Notes: a model not told the origin generated them from the letters alone. Positions 8,748 to 17,670 are shown, counted from the first letter of the stretch. The stretch is 64,000 nt of DNA from Paenibacillus riograndensis SBR5 (GCF_000981585.1 NZ_LN831776.1:201001-265000); one strand, 5' to 3'. Numbers and translations are program-made.

Positions 8748-8878
8748 TGATTTTGGTTTGCCTGGAGTGCGCTGCTGATATGACGGAGATCAAACCAAAT
8801 GTATACCGCTGCCCGTGCTGTGGCTGGATAGCTGAGCAATTAACAATAAACAGAGAGGATGATCTGGATGAGTCCTGA
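8747..8878 (+). CDS. 43-aa zinc-ribbon-like protein
   Basis: ATG at 8747 overlaps the previous stop (TAATG). The short product has CLEC near the N terminus and CPCC in the middle, a two-knuckle pattern typical of rubredoxin-like or zinc-ribbon peptides. The stop overlaps the following start, so it is translationally coupled within a row of small early genes. The function is unknown. Confidence 0.6.
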   Translation: MILVCLECAADMTEIKPNVYRCPCCGWIAEQLTINREDDLDES

Positions 8879-9035
8879 CCCTTTCTTTCAGGATATTCCG
8901 TGGGAGTTCATCACAGATGATAGTGGCAAGGTGATCGGAGAGGTCTTCCTGACTCTCCCGGATCCGCCACTCAGAAAGCGGCAGCTCAAGTGGGGTACCA
9001 CAACCGCTAAGGGGGTGCACCAGTTATGTCAATGA
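8868..9035 (+). CDS. 55-aa hypothetical phage protein
   Basis: ATG at 8868 lies inside the end of the zinc-ribbon gene and the stop (TGA 9033-9035) overlaps the next ATG at 9026. A GAGAGGATGA stretch provides an RBS. The product begins MSPDPFFQDIPWEF and has a basic C-terminal third. Supported mainly by start-stop overlaps on both sides. Confidence 0.55.
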   Translation: MSPDPFFQDIPWEFITDDSGKVIGEVFLTLPDPPLRKRQLKWGTTTAKGVHQLCQ

Positions 9036-10060
9036 TTGACCGAACCAACGGGTCACGGGTGGGTTACTCCGGCACATCAATACCCAACCAAGCGATTGAA
9101 TACAAGTCATACGGTTCCGGCACCGTCCGGGAATATACGCTGACGCCGGAGGAGCTGGAAGAGGTCCGGCAGAAGTATCCGGCCACGAAACGGGATAAAG
9201 CATTCAAAAAGCCGGTAGCACACAATCCAAGAGAAGATCGGTTTCCCCCGAAACAACAAAGCCAAAATACTGAGGAGGAACAGAATATGACAGGTCAACG
9301 AATGAGCAAAGAGGGACCCAGCAGCGGGCTGACCAAGCAGATATTTCTGGAGCAGATTGCTTCAGGGGAGACGGTGGCCAGCGTGGAAAAGGCGTGGGGG
9401 ATGAAATACAATACGCTGTCTTTCTGGGTGAAGAAGTGGGATTTGAGAGGCATTAACGCAGTCAAAGCGCAGGAGCTGCTTGCAGGTGAGTCGCCCAGGG
9501 AAACCCAATTGCTCCGCGAAAAAGAGGCACTGCCGCCGGTGGGGCATCAGGCGGGAGAGGTCGAGCGCCTGAAGGCAGAGGTCGAACACTGGAAGGTCCA
9601 AGCAGCGGGCTGGAAGAAGGAAAAGGATGCAGCTTGTGAGTGGGGAGAAGAGCAGAGGAAAAAGGCTGTTGAAGCGGTAGCCCTTGCCGGCAAGGCTGCC
9701 GAGGAGTCTATGGCCAAGATCGAGCGGCTTACAGCAGCGCGCGACGGGGCCATTGCAGCGCGGGAAGCAGCCGAGCTCGATCTGGAGCAGACCGAGACCC
9801 GCTGCAGCCAGTATGCTCAATCCATCGACCAGCTTGCAACGGAGTGCGACGGGCTTCAGGAGGAAGTCAATCGCTTGATCACCGAGCGGGATGATCTGGT
9901 GGCCGAAGTGGAAGACCTGCGTGACGATATCCGTCGGTTACGAGAAATTCAAACTCTAGCAGCTGCGCCGGCCAGCGATGTGCACCTGCTGGACCGGAGC
10001 ATCGCGGATCTGACGCGGGCCAAGTGGATTTTGAACCGGCTGACAGCTTCCGGCGAATAA
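9026..10060 (+). CDS. Phage protein with HTH motif and long coiled coil
   Basis: 344 residues. The first 90 are polar and probably disordered. Residues about 100-145 form a helix-turn-helix of transposase/Trp-repressor type (LEQIASGETVASVEKAWGM then LSFWVKKWDLRG). Residues about 150-320 are a continuous charged coiled coil (ERLKAEVEHWKVQ and later LRDDIRRLREI). This suggests a DNA-binding protein that oligomerises through its coiled coil, perhaps a regulator or nucleoid-like phage factor. No named family assigned. Confidence 0.7.
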   Translation: MSMIDRTNGSRVGYSGTSIPNQAIEYKSYGSGTVREYTLTPEELEEVRQKYPATKRDKAFKKPVAHNPREDRFPPKQQSQNTEEEQNMTGQRMSKEGPSSGLTKQIFLEQIASGETVASVEKAWGMKYNTLSFWVKKWDLRGINAVKAQELLAGESPRETQLLREKEALPPVGHQAGEVERLKAEVEHWKVQAAGWKKEKDAACEWGEEQRKKAVEAVALAGKAAEESMAKIERLTAARDGAIAAREAAELDLEQTETRCSQYAQSIDQLATECDGLQEEVNRLITERDDLVAEVEDLRDDIRRLREIQTLAAAPASDVHLLDRSIADLTRAKWILNRLTASGE

Positions 10061-10081
10061 TACGACAGGGGGTCAGGCAAC

Positions 10082-10684
10082 ATGACAGAGCAGCAAGTGA
10101 TTGACCAGCTCTCCAGCTACCGGGCAAAGCTGGCGAGGATCCAGGCCCTGGGGACATACAGCATAGGCAGCGGGATTCAGATCAGCCGGCTTTCCGAGGA
10201 GGACCATCTGCAGCAGCTTCACCGGCGGCTGCGGGGCTTGCCCAGTTACATGTACCTTGGCAAGCGTGATCAGGAGTTGGAGGCTACAGCGCACGCCTAC
10301 CTGACGTTCTACCCGGCAGGCGTCCGGGCACAGCGAAACGCGATTTCCGACATTGGAGCTTACCAGGAGGACGATGAGCTGCTGCAGGAGCTGAGGGCCA
10401 AGATTGCTAAGGTGATCGATGCACGCGCCGGCAGCAAGTACGATCTGGACGAGGTACTGGACCGACTGAGTGAGCTGCAGGATCTGCAGGCAGAGATCAA
10501 GCGGATTGATGATCTGCTTTCGCTTCTGGAAGGGTATAAGCCGGATTACTCCAGAATCCTTTACCAGGACGTAATCAGCGGACGAAACTGGTCAGAAGTC
10601 GCGAAAGAAATGGCGTTATCCAAGAGCGTTTACTTCCGGTGGAAGAAGCATGCAATATCAGCCTTTATCAAACTGGCAGAATAA
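10082..10684 (+). CDS. Putative late-gene transcription regulator (ArpU/RinA-like)
   Basis: 200 residues, mostly helical, ending in a sigma-like helix-turn-helix (ILYQDVISGRNWSEVAKEM then YFRWKKHAISAF). It is the last gene of the early operon, with AGGGGGTCAGG upstream, and stands before the packaging genes. ArpU/RinA-type activators occupy this place in Gram-positive phages and switch on late transcription. The family name is inferred from position and C-terminal HTH, not from a full-length match. Confidence 0.7.
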   Translation: MTEQQVIDQLSSYRAKLARIQALGTYSIGSGIQISRLSEEDHLQQLHRRLRGLPSYMYLGKRDQELEATAHAYLTFYPAGVRAQRNAISDIGAYQEDDELLQELRAKIAKVIDARAGSKYDLDEVLDRLSELQDLQAEIKRIDDLLSLLEGYKPDYSRILYQDVISGRNWSEVAKEMALSKSVYFRWKKHAISAFIKLAE

Positions 10685-10772
10685 GGTGGGAATGAAACGG
10701 GAACGGAAAGGGAACACAAGCCATAATTTCCGTGTTATTATGATATTGTGAGAGAATTATAAGTACGAGTTA

Positions 10773-10798
10773 GAGCCGCTCGAAAGCGGCTCTTAAAA
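10773..10798 (+). terminator. Terminator after the early operon
   Basis: Perfect 8-bp stem GAGCCGCT/AGCGGCTC with CGAA tetraloop followed by TTAAAATT; 90 nt after the putative late regulator. Confidence 0.7.
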
Positions 10799-10810
10799 TT
10801 GTTTAAAATC

Positions 10811-10859
10811 TAAACGAAACCATTGTCTTTTAATCTCCAGGCAATGGTTTCGTTTTTAT
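10811..10859. terminator. Bidirectional terminator between convergent genes
   Basis: A 13-bp perfect stem, AACGAAACCATTG with CAATGGTTTCGTT, is flanked by T runs on the + strand and by TTAGA-rich sequence on the minus side. It lies between the early operon and the convergent gene ending at 10906. Confidence 0.75.
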
Positions 10860-10905
10860 ACAACACAACGCGTATCATTTCTATTTTCTCGGGGTGTTAA
10901 ACCTT

Positions 10906-11415
10906 CTAAAGAAGTTTCAAGTCATTAATTGCTATGAAACCTTGGTCACTTGTAATTTCTAACTTTAGAGTTAAAAAAGCACCTGGTTTTGATAATCTAA
11001 TTACAGGCATTGTTAATATTTGGGAATTTTTAACATAGTACGTTACAGGTTCAGAGACTTGATCATAAGCTCCTCCATATTTCATCCCCCAAACAACAAA
11101 AGAATAAAATACTCCCGGTGCCCCTCCTTCGTAATGGGTGGTGATGTATAATCCCGAAACATTGGTTGCATCCGGGAATTGTATGTCTAGACTATCTGCA
11201 AATGAAGGATTATACCAGTAAGTGTTAATATTGGTATCCTTAACATTTTCAGGGATATAGTTTTCACTGTAAGGTGCTTGTACAGAAGTATTCACCGGAA
11301 GGGGGAAAACTTCATAAGAGCTAGCTGAAGTCAAACCAAATATCCTGGAGGAATTGTGGTTTGAAAAGTTGGATCTGAAAGCTGAATTGTTTGTTTGTTG
11401 ATTTTGTGTAAGCAT
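10906..11415 (-). CDS. Inverted phage gene, possible galactose-binding-like (F5/8C) fold
   Basis: 169 residues on the strand opposite to the phage operons, with RBS AGGAGG before the ATG at 11415. The first 35 residues are N/S/Q-rich and lack a hydrophobic signal. The rest is beta-rich with an INTYWYNPSFADSLDIQFP stretch and a final EITSDQGFIAINDLKLL, reminiscent of discoidin-type sugar-binding domains (a Trp after a variable loop and an I-x-E/N-D end). Low GC and inverted orientation mark it as a moron. The fold call is tentative. Confidence 0.6.
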   Translation of the reverse strand: MLTQNQQTNNSAFRSNFSNHNSSRIFGLTSASSYEVFPLPVNTSVQAPYSENYIPENVKDTNINTYWYNPSFADSLDIQFPDATNVSGLYITTHYEGGAPGVFYSFVVWGMKYGGAYDQVSEPVTYYVKNSQILTMPVIRLSKPGAFLTLKLEITSDQGFIAINDLKLL

Positions 11416-11517
11416 TTTTATGGGCCTCCTAATTAATTTATGACTTTATGTTGGCTTCCCCGATAGCATAATATGCATACAAATTTAAAAATCATAGTAT
11501 TAAAGGAGGCCGCCTAC

Positions 11518-12258
11518 ATGGCGCTGACACCGAAACAAAAGCTTTTCGTGCAAGAATACCTGATCGACCTCAACGCCACGCAGGCGGCCATTCGAGCGGG
11601 ATACAGCCCCAAGACGGCGGAACAGCAGGCAAGCAGGCTGTTAAGTAATGTTAAGGTGCAGGAAGCGATCAGAGAGGCGCAAAGCCATCGTGCAGCTCGC
11701 ACCGAGATTACGGCTGACATGGTACTGCAGCGTTGGTGGGATATTGCTACTGCAGATCCTAATGAGCTGATCCATTTGCGCCGTCTGGCCTGCCGGTACT
11801 GTCACGGTAAGGATCATCAGTACCAATGGCTGGACGAAGAGGAGTATACTCAGGCCGTCAAGGATGCTATTGATTCCGCTGAATCCGAGTCAAAGAAGCA
11901 GGATAGGCCTGTCGAAGCGATTCTGCCATCTGAAGACGGGGGGTATGGTTTTGACCGCCTGGCTGATCCACACCCTAAATGTCCGAAGTGCCGAGGCGAG
12001 GGCCGCGCTGATCTGCATATCGAGGATACCCGCAAGCTGAAAGGCGGGGCGCGTCTCCTGTATGCTGGGATTAAGGAGAACAAGAACGGTATTGAGGTTA
12101 TCATGCAGGACCAGGCCAAGGCCCTTGAAAACGTGGCGCGGCATCTTGGCATGTTTGTTGATAAGGTGCAGCACAGTGGCAATGTGGATCTTAACATGAA
12201 TAACCCATACAAGGACTTGACCACTGAAGAACTACGGAAGCTGGCCCGTGATGGTTGA
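11518..12258 (+). CDS. terS: Terminase small subunit with zinc-finger insertion
   Basis: 246 residues from ATG 11518, chosen for its AAGGAGG RBS at 11503-11509 over an in-frame ATG at 11473. The N terminus has the Terminase_2 signature (LTPKQKLFVQEYL, then ATQAAIRAGYS), a DNA-binding HTH that recognises the packaging site. A central insertion carries CRYCHGKDH and CPKCRGEG, four Cys in two knuckles, likely binding zinc. The C-terminal part should bind the large subunit. The stop overlaps the start of terL. Confidence 0.9.
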   Translation: MALTPKQKLFVQEYLIDLNATQAAIRAGYSPKTAEQQASRLLSNVKVQEAIREAQSHRAARTEITADMVLQRWWDIATADPNELIHLRRLACRYCHGKDHQYQWLDEEEYTQAVKDAIDSAESESKKQDRPVEAILPSEDGGYGFDRLADPHPKCPKCRGEGRADLHIEDTRKLKGGARLLYAGIKENKNGIEVIMQDQAKALENVARHLGMFVDKVQHSGNVDLNMNNPYKDLTTEELRKLARDG

Positions 12259-13645
12259 TCTGACCGTAATCCGCCGTGGTGCCCGTGTGGAATTGGCCCG
12301 CCGTGAGTTTTTCAGCTTCTGCCAGGCCATGGCTCCAGATTTCTACCGGGATGATCGGCAGTATCTGATAGACCTGTGCGGGGAGCTGCAGGAGTTCTAC
12401 GAATCCACAGACGATATACTGGTGGTCAATCTACCGCCCCGGCATGGGAAGAGCCGCACCGCTTCGATGTTTGCACAGTGGGTCTTTGGTAAGAATCTGA
12501 TGGAGAAGGTCATGACAGGATCTTACAACGAAACATTGTCCACCACGTTCAGTAAGGCTGTGCGGGATGGCATAGGTACTATCAAGGCTGATGAGAATCG
12601 GATCGTATACAGCGATATCTTCCCCCAGGTGAGGATCAAGCGCGGGGACGGGGCCATGAACCTGTGGAGCCTGGAGGGTGGTTATAACAGCTATCTGGCC
12701 ACGTCTCCCACGGGTACGGCAACCGGCTTCGGGGCAACTATCCTCATGATCGACGATCTGATCAAAAACGCCGAGGAAGCCAACAACGAAAACGTACTGG
12801 AGAAGCATTGGGAATGGTTCGTTAATACGATGCTGTCCCGGCTCGAAGAAGGCGGCAAGATAATCATCATCATGACCCGCTGGGCCACGGGAGACCTTGC
12901 AGGGCGGGCGCTGGAGCATTTTGCTGAGGAACATAAGCGGATACGACTCTTGACCATGAAGGCTTTACAGGATGATGGTACGATGCTCTGTTCAGACATC
13001 CTGTCCCGCGCTTCTTACGAAATGAAGTCCCGGGCCATGGGGGAGGATATCGCCAGCGCAAACTATCAGCAGATCCCGATAGATATCAAGGGTAAACTGT
13101 ACAGCAGCTTTAAGACGTACACGCAGCTGCCCACGGATGGCCACGACGAGCCGCTGTTTACGGGGATCTATGCTTATTGCGATTCCGCTGACGAGGGTGA
13201 TGATTACCTATGCAACATCATCTGGGGTGTGTACCAGAAAGAGGCGTATGTCTTAGACGTCATATATACTAAGCAACCTATGGAGATTACAGAGCCAGCC
13301 ACAGCGCAGGCTCTTTTTGCGTTCAAGGTCAACAAGGCCCGCATTGAGTCCAATAACGGCGGTAAGGCCTTTGCGCGGAACATCAAGCGTATTCTGGAAA
13401 CGGAGCTGAAGAGTAACCGGACCGATGTGAGCTGGTTCCACCAGTCGAAGAATAAGACGGCCAGAATCGTCAGTAACGCGACATGGGTTATGCAGCATAT
13501 CTACTTCCCTGTGAACTGGCGGGATCGCTGGCCGGACTACTACAAGGCCATGACGAGCTATCAGCGGGAAGGCAAGAATGCTCATGATGACGCGCCGGAT
13601 GCCACAACCGGTGTAGCCGAAACGATGTTCCTGTTAGGGGGTTAA
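12251..13645 (+). CDS. terL: Terminase large subunit
   Basis: 464 residues. ATPase Walker A LPPRHGKSRT at about residues 58-67 and Walker B ATILMIDD near residue 164 identify the DNA-packaging motor. The C-terminal half contains acidic patches (YCDSADEGDD near 300 and HDDAPDATTG near the end) of the RNase H-like nuclease that cuts concatemers. ATG 12251 (or GTG 12248) overlaps the small subunit stop. Confidence 0.93.
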   Translation: MVDLTVIRRGARVELARREFFSFCQAMAPDFYRDDRQYLIDLCGELQEFYESTDDILVVNLPPRHGKSRTASMFAQWVFGKNLMEKVMTGSYNETLSTTFSKAVRDGIGTIKADENRIVYSDIFPQVRIKRGDGAMNLWSLEGGYNSYLATSPTGTATGFGATILMIDDLIKNAEEANNENVLEKHWEWFVNTMLSRLEEGGKIIIIMTRWATGDLAGRALEHFAEEHKRIRLLTMKALQDDGTMLCSDILSRASYEMKSRAMGEDIASANYQQIPIDIKGKLYSSFKTYTQLPTDGHDEPLFTGIYAYCDSADEGDDYLCNIIWGVYQKEAYVLDVIYTKQPMEITEPATAQALFAFKVNKARIESNNGGKAFARNIKRILETELKSNRTDVSWFHQSKNKTARIVSNATWVMQHIYFPVNWRDRWPDYYKAMTSYQREGKNAHDDAPDATTGVAETMFLLGG

Positions 13646-13649
13646 GAGA

Positions 13650-15158
13650 GTGGGGTGGTTTAAGAACATGGTCATGAAAATGCTAAGGATCAACCCGGCG
13701 CCGGAAAGTCAGATTATCACGATCCAGGAGCCGTACAGCTATAAAGCCAACGTGCTGCGTAATCGGCTGTGGTATCGTGGCGATCCGTCCGAGCTGGATC
13801 AATTCTATAAGCAATCGGTGACAGACAGTGTAGGAAAATCCCGCTTCTGGGCGGCGGTGCCTACGGCTGGCCTTGGCATCCGGAAGATTCACAGCGGGCT
13901 CCCGGCCATGGTGGCGGATCGGCTCTCTGATATTGTGGTTGCCGATATGGACGCGATAACCCTGAAGGTGCAAGCTGAGACGGCCACATGGGAAAAGATC
14001 AGCGAGGACAACGACTTTCCAGAGCTGCTGGCCGGGGCTGTTACAGAGGCGCTGTTCGTGGGGGATGGGGCGTTCAAGATCACGGTGGACCCGGAACTAA
14101 GTGAGTATCCGCTGATAGAGTTTTACAGCGGTGATCAAGTAGAGTACAAGCGCACCCGTGGCAGGCTGCAGGAGGTCATTTTCTGGACGGACTATACCGT
14201 GAGCAGTAAGGATTACCGGTTGGAGGAGACATTTGGGCTGGGGTACATCCGCAGCCGGTTACTTGACGCCTACGGCAAAGAGGTGCCACTATCCGTTGTG
14301 CCAGAGACGGCCCAGCTCAAGCCGGAAATCACTTATGACGGTGACTTTATCATGGCTGTGCCGCTCATGGTGTTTAAGTCTACCAAGTGGCCAGGTCGAG
14401 GGAAGTCACTGTTTGACACCAAATCAGACAATTTTGACGCGCTTGATGAGGTGGTCAGCCAGTGGATGGATGCAATACGCTCCGGGCGGGTACAGAAATA
14501 CATTCCCGAGGACATGATTCCGAAAAATCCAGAAACCGGGGAGCTGATGCGACCTAACCCGTTTGATAATCAGTTTATTCGGATTAATAGCACCTTTGCA
14601 GAGGAGGCCAAAGGGCAGATCAACCTTGTGCAGCCTCAGATCCTCTATGAGGCGTTCGTGGCTTCCTACGCTTCAGCCGTTGACATGTGTCTGCAGGGCA
14701 TTATATCGCCCAGCACTTTAGGCATCGACTTGAAAAAGACCGATAACGCGGAGGCCCAGCGGGAGAAGGAAAAGGCCACGTTATACACCCGGGGCAAGAT
14801 CGTGGAACGGCTGAATGAGGTCATTCCTCAGCTGGTGCAGACGGTGCTAAAGGTGTATGACACGATGCAGAGCCGCGCAGCAGGCAAGTATGAGGCCAGC
14901 GTGACCTTCGGGGAGTATGCCAGCCCGAGCTTTGACGCCGTTGTCGAGACGGTCGGCAAGGCGCGGACATTTGGCGTCATGTCCATAGAACGTGCCGTAG
15001 AGGAAATGTACGGCGACACCTGGACCGCTGAGGAAAAGGCCGAGGAGGTCGCCAGGCTGAAGGCGGAGCAGGCCCCACCTACCTTTGACGAACCAGGAGC
15101 TAACCGTGACGCTCCTCCAGGTGAGAATGAGGATGATACGGGCGGCGAAGATGAATGA
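13650..15158 (+). CDS. Portal protein (SPP1-type)
   Basis: 502 residues. Begins GTG with GGGGG about 8 nt upstream. Contains portal-like segments (RNRLWYRGDPSELDQFY at the N terminus; AQREKEKATLYTRGK near residue 370) and an acidic disordered tail. Portals form the dodecameric ring at the capsid vertex through which the terminase pumps DNA. It lies directly after terL and its stop overlaps the minor capsid gene by 4 nt. Confidence 0.9.
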   Translation: MGWFKNMVMKMLRINPAPESQIITIQEPYSYKANVLRNRLWYRGDPSELDQFYKQSVTDSVGKSRFWAAVPTAGLGIRKIHSGLPAMVADRLSDIVVADMDAITLKVQAETATWEKISEDNDFPELLAGAVTEALFVGDGAFKITVDPELSEYPLIEFYSGDQVEYKRTRGRLQEVIFWTDYTVSSKDYRLEETFGLGYIRSRLLDAYGKEVPLSVVPETAQLKPEITYDGDFIMAVPLMVFKSTKWPGRGKSLFDTKSDNFDALDEVVSQWMDAIRSGRVQKYIPEDMIPKNPETGELMRPNPFDNQFIRINSTFAEEAKGQINLVQPQILYEAFVASYASAVDMCLQGIISPSTLGIDLKKTDNAEAQREKEKATLYTRGKIVERLNEVIPQLVQTVLKVYDTMQSRAAGKYEASVTFGEYASPSFDAVVETVGKARTFGVMSIERAVEEMYGDTWTAEEKAEEVARLKAEQAPPTFDEPGANRDAPPGENEDDTGGEDE

Positions 15159-16723
15159 GGAAATATGACATTCGCGGTATCTACGCTCAGATGGAGATTG
15201 ACCTGATAGCCAGCATGAAGCGGAATCTGACCCGTCATGAGAATGAGGAAAAGAAATTAGGCTTTAAATGGCCACAATGGCAGCAGAAGAAGCTTGAGGA
15301 TTTGCAGCAATACAAGAAAGAGGCCGCTCAGATCGTCAAGAAGGCAGAGCCTGTTATCGAACAGGCCGTCGAGCAGGAGATCAAAGGGGGCTTCTTTGCG
15401 GGGATTAAGCGGACAGCCATGAAACTCCTGGGGAAATTCATGCCGCTGCCGCGCAAATTGAATATCCCTGATGTTTCTGACGAGAACTTTTTCAAGCTGA
15501 ACGAAGGCCGCGTCAATGCACTGGTAGAAGCGACTCAGGGTGAGCTTAAGGCTGCCCGCTTTGCCATTCTGCGGCAATCTGACGATGTATTTCGGCAAAC
15601 TATATTCAAGTCCCAGGTCTATCTAAATTCTGGTGCTGCTTCTCTTGGCCAGGCTATTGATATGGCCACACGGGACTTTCTGGATAAAGGATTAGATTAC
15701 ATCACCTATTCAAATGGGCGCCGAGTGAATGTCGCTTCCTATGCCGAGATGGCGTTACGTGCCTCTTCCCAGCGCGCTGTCTTTGCAGGGGAGGGAGCTA
15801 AGCGGCAGCAGATGGGCAATCCGTTCGTCGTGGTATCGGCTCATAACAACTGCTCAGAGCTGTGCCTGCCCTGGCAGGGTAAAGTATACATTGATGATGT
15901 ATACAGCGGTGGCAAGGCTTCTGATGGTCCGTATCCGCTACTCAGCAAGGCAATGGCCGCCGGATTGTTTCACCCTCACTGTCGCCATAACATGACCACA
16001 TTTGTGCCAGGCGTCAGCCGGATGCCGGAGCCAGTAGACAATACCGAAGCTTTGGCAAACTACAAGGCCGAACAGCGCCAGCGGTACATGGAGCGGCAGA
16101 TCCGCAGATACAAGCGCCGCGAGGCTGGCAGTGTGGACCCAGACAACCAAGCTGCAGCAGCCGTTAAGGTCAAGGAGTGGCAGGGCAAGCTGAGAAATCA
16201 TCTTAAGACAAACGAGCATCTGCGCCGTGATCCAAACCGAGAGAAAATCCTGGGCGGTGTTTCTCAGGCTGAACATAATGAACTCTTGAAATTGGCGGCT
16301 AAAAATGCCAAGATTAAGGAAACCCGAGCGCACATTCGTTCGGAAGCTCAGCCAAAGAAAATTCTAACAGGGCAGCAGAACAAGCATATACCAGGGACAC
16401 ATGAGTATAAGCAATATCAGGCGAAGTACGAGAAGAAGGGAGAAACTGGCCCATCGTATCTTACGATTCCACCTGATCAGATTGAGCCCTTGGTTAAGCA
16501 ATACGCGGGTACGGGCGAAATTAGGCTGAACAACAAAGGTGAATGGAACCATAAAGAAACAATTATGACCAATGATGCGGTGATCGGTAAAGCTGTGAAC
16601 AATCTGACAGGCGCGGAAGCTGATACTACTGTGTTCATGATTCATTATGCTAAAGATGGAGTTCATGTCGTACCGGCTTACCCAAGTCTAAAGAAAGGGA
16701 AGGGAAATGATGGATTATCATGA
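15155..16723 (+). CDS. Minor capsid protein 2 fused to a polymorphic-toxin type 50 (Ntox50-like) domain
   Basis: 522 residues. Residues 1-300 match phage minor capsid protein 2: a charged N-terminal helix bundle, then SAHNNCSELCLPWQGK and the Cys/His motif FHPHCRHNMTTF. After a basic linker (about 310-400), residues about 405-515 carry a toxin-like module: QNKHIPGTHEYKQY, AGTGEIRLNNKGEW, then MIHYAKDGVHVVPAYP. This order fits polymorphic toxin type 50, an RNase-like domain also found at the ends of phage head proteins. The body would sit inside or at the portal vertex, and the C terminus could be an injected effector. The next gene, which starts inside its end, may encode immunity. Confidence 0.85.
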   Translation: MRKYDIRGIYAQMEIDLIASMKRNLTRHENEEKKLGFKWPQWQQKKLEDLQQYKKEAAQIVKKAEPVIEQAVEQEIKGGFFAGIKRTAMKLLGKFMPLPRKLNIPDVSDENFFKLNEGRVNALVEATQGELKAARFAILRQSDDVFRQTIFKSQVYLNSGAASLGQAIDMATRDFLDKGLDYITYSNGRRVNVASYAEMALRASSQRAVFAGEGAKRQQMGNPFVVVSAHNNCSELCLPWQGKVYIDDVYSGGKASDGPYPLLSKAMAAGLFHPHCRHNMTTFVPGVSRMPEPVDNTEALANYKAEQRQRYMERQIRRYKRREAGSVDPDNQAAAAVKVKEWQGKLRNHLKTNEHLRRDPNREKILGGVSQAEHNELLKLAAKNAKIKETRAHIRSEAQPKKILTGQQNKHIPGTHEYKQYQAKYEKKGETGPSYLTIPPDQIEPLVKQYAGTGEIRLNNKGEWNHKETIMTNDAVIGKAVNNLTGAEADTTVFMIHYAKDGVHVVPAYPSLKKGKGNDGLS

Positions 16724-16910
16724 TCTGATCGGTGAGCGGGTCAAAGTGGTGGATAAAGACGGCGATGTCTATATTGGTCCGCTCATCACCTATGAGGTTG
16801 GCTTGGACAGTGACGAAGATTTTGATTCAATCGGCATTAAAACAGGGGAAGGCTATTACGAATCAGTACCTATTCCTGACATTGTAAGTTGCGAAGTTTT
16901 AGAAGATTGA
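16707..16910 (+). CDS. Small acidic protein, possible immunity partner of the toxin domain
   Basis: 67 residues (ATGATG at 16707, RBS AAGGGAAGGG). It overlaps the end of the toxin-bearing capsid gene by 17 nt and is followed at once by a terminator, so the two form a unit. The product is very acidic (VGLDSDEDFDSIG) and short and beta-rich, resembling an SH3/Sm-like barrel (GERVKVVDKDGDVYIGP). Small acidic proteins directly after toxin domains are often immunity proteins; that role is inferred from position and charge only. Confidence 0.65.
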   Translation: MMDYHDLIGERVKVVDKDGDVYIGPLITYEVGLDSDEDFDSIGIKTGEGYYESVPIPDIVSCEVLED

Positions 16911-16942
16911 AGCACTCACGCATATAGCGAGGGTGCTTTTTT
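16911..16942 (+). terminator. Terminator after the portal/minor capsid unit
   Basis: AGCACTC (16911-16917) pairs with GAGGGTGCT (with one bulge) and is followed by TTTTTT. Confidence 0.75.
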
Positions 16943-16944
16943 GA

Positions 16945-17050
16945 TGGGCTCCGGTTGAGACTGCCGGGGCCTATTTGCTCATGGGCCGGAGCATAGCGGC
17001 CCGCTCCCGTAGCTGGAGAGCAGCTATAAAAATCTATGGAGGTTGATGAA
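16945..17050 (+). other. GC-rich structured leader before the scaffold gene
   Basis: About 100 nt with nested complementarity: GCTCCGG (16949-16955) pairs with CCGGAGC (16986-16992), and AGCTGGAGAGCAGCT forms a short stem near the 3' end. It follows a terminator and precedes the very highly expressed scaffold and capsid genes, so it may stabilise or regulate their mRNA. It does not match a riboswitch I know. Confidence 0.4.
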
Positions 17051-17052
17051 CA

Positions 17053-17649
17053 ATGGAATGGCTGAAGGAACTGCTGAAAAAAGCAGGCGTTGAAGAATCG
17101 AAGGTAGACGGCCTAATTGGTGACGTGAATAAAGAGCTGCCGAAGCATTTTGTTCCGAAGTCACAATACAACGAGCTGACTGATACCAAGAAGAAGCTGG
17201 AGAAGGACATCACAGACCGGGATACACAGCTTGAAGCACTCAGCAAGGATGCAGGTGCTTCCGAGACGCTGAAAGCCGAGATTGCCCGTCTACAAGGCGA
17301 GAACAAGACCACCAAGGAGAAATATGAAGCGGATCTGAAGGACATGACTTTGAACAATGCCATCACGGCCGCACTAAACGGCAAGGTTCATAACGAGAAG
17401 GTCGTCACTGGGCTGATCGACAAGAACAAACTGGTGATTGGTGACGACGGCAAGGTGGTGGGCCTGGATGAGCAGTTAACCACGCTTAAGACTTCTGACG
17501 CTTACCTGTTCAAGCCTGATGAGCCTGGTGCTGGTGGAGGTCCTGGCGGCTTTCGTGTTGGCGGCGGCGGTAATGGTAGTGGAGCTGGACAAGCAACCAA
17601 TGAACAGCTGGCCAGCATTTTCGGTGTCGCAGATAGCAAGCAATTTTAA
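17053..17649 (+). CDS. Scaffolding protein (phage minor structural GP20 family)
   Basis: 198 residues with GGAGGTTGATG upstream. The N-terminal three quarters are a charged coiled coil (EELTDTKKKLEKDI-like; ETLKAEIARLQGEN). The end is a glycine-rich flexible tail (GAGGGPGGFRVGGGGN). Length, coiled coil and position just before the major capsid gene fit the GP20 scaffolding family that guides procapsid assembly. Confidence 0.87.
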   Translation: MEWLKELLKKAGVEESKVDGLIGDVNKELPKHFVPKSQYNELTDTKKKLEKDITDRDTQLEALSKDAGASETLKAEIARLQGENKTTKEKYEADLKDMTLNNAITAALNGKVHNEKVVTGLIDKNKLVIGDDGKVVGLDEQLTTLKTSDAYLFKPDEPGAGGGPGGFRVGGGGNGSGAGQATNEQLASIFGVADSKQF

Positions 17650-17670
17650 TTAACGAGGAGAGATGTATAA

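Noticed and set aside
16945..17050. A known riboswitch before the scaffold gene
   Set aside because: The pairing pattern does not match any riboswitch consensus I recognise, and the location before phage head genes argues against a metabolite switch.
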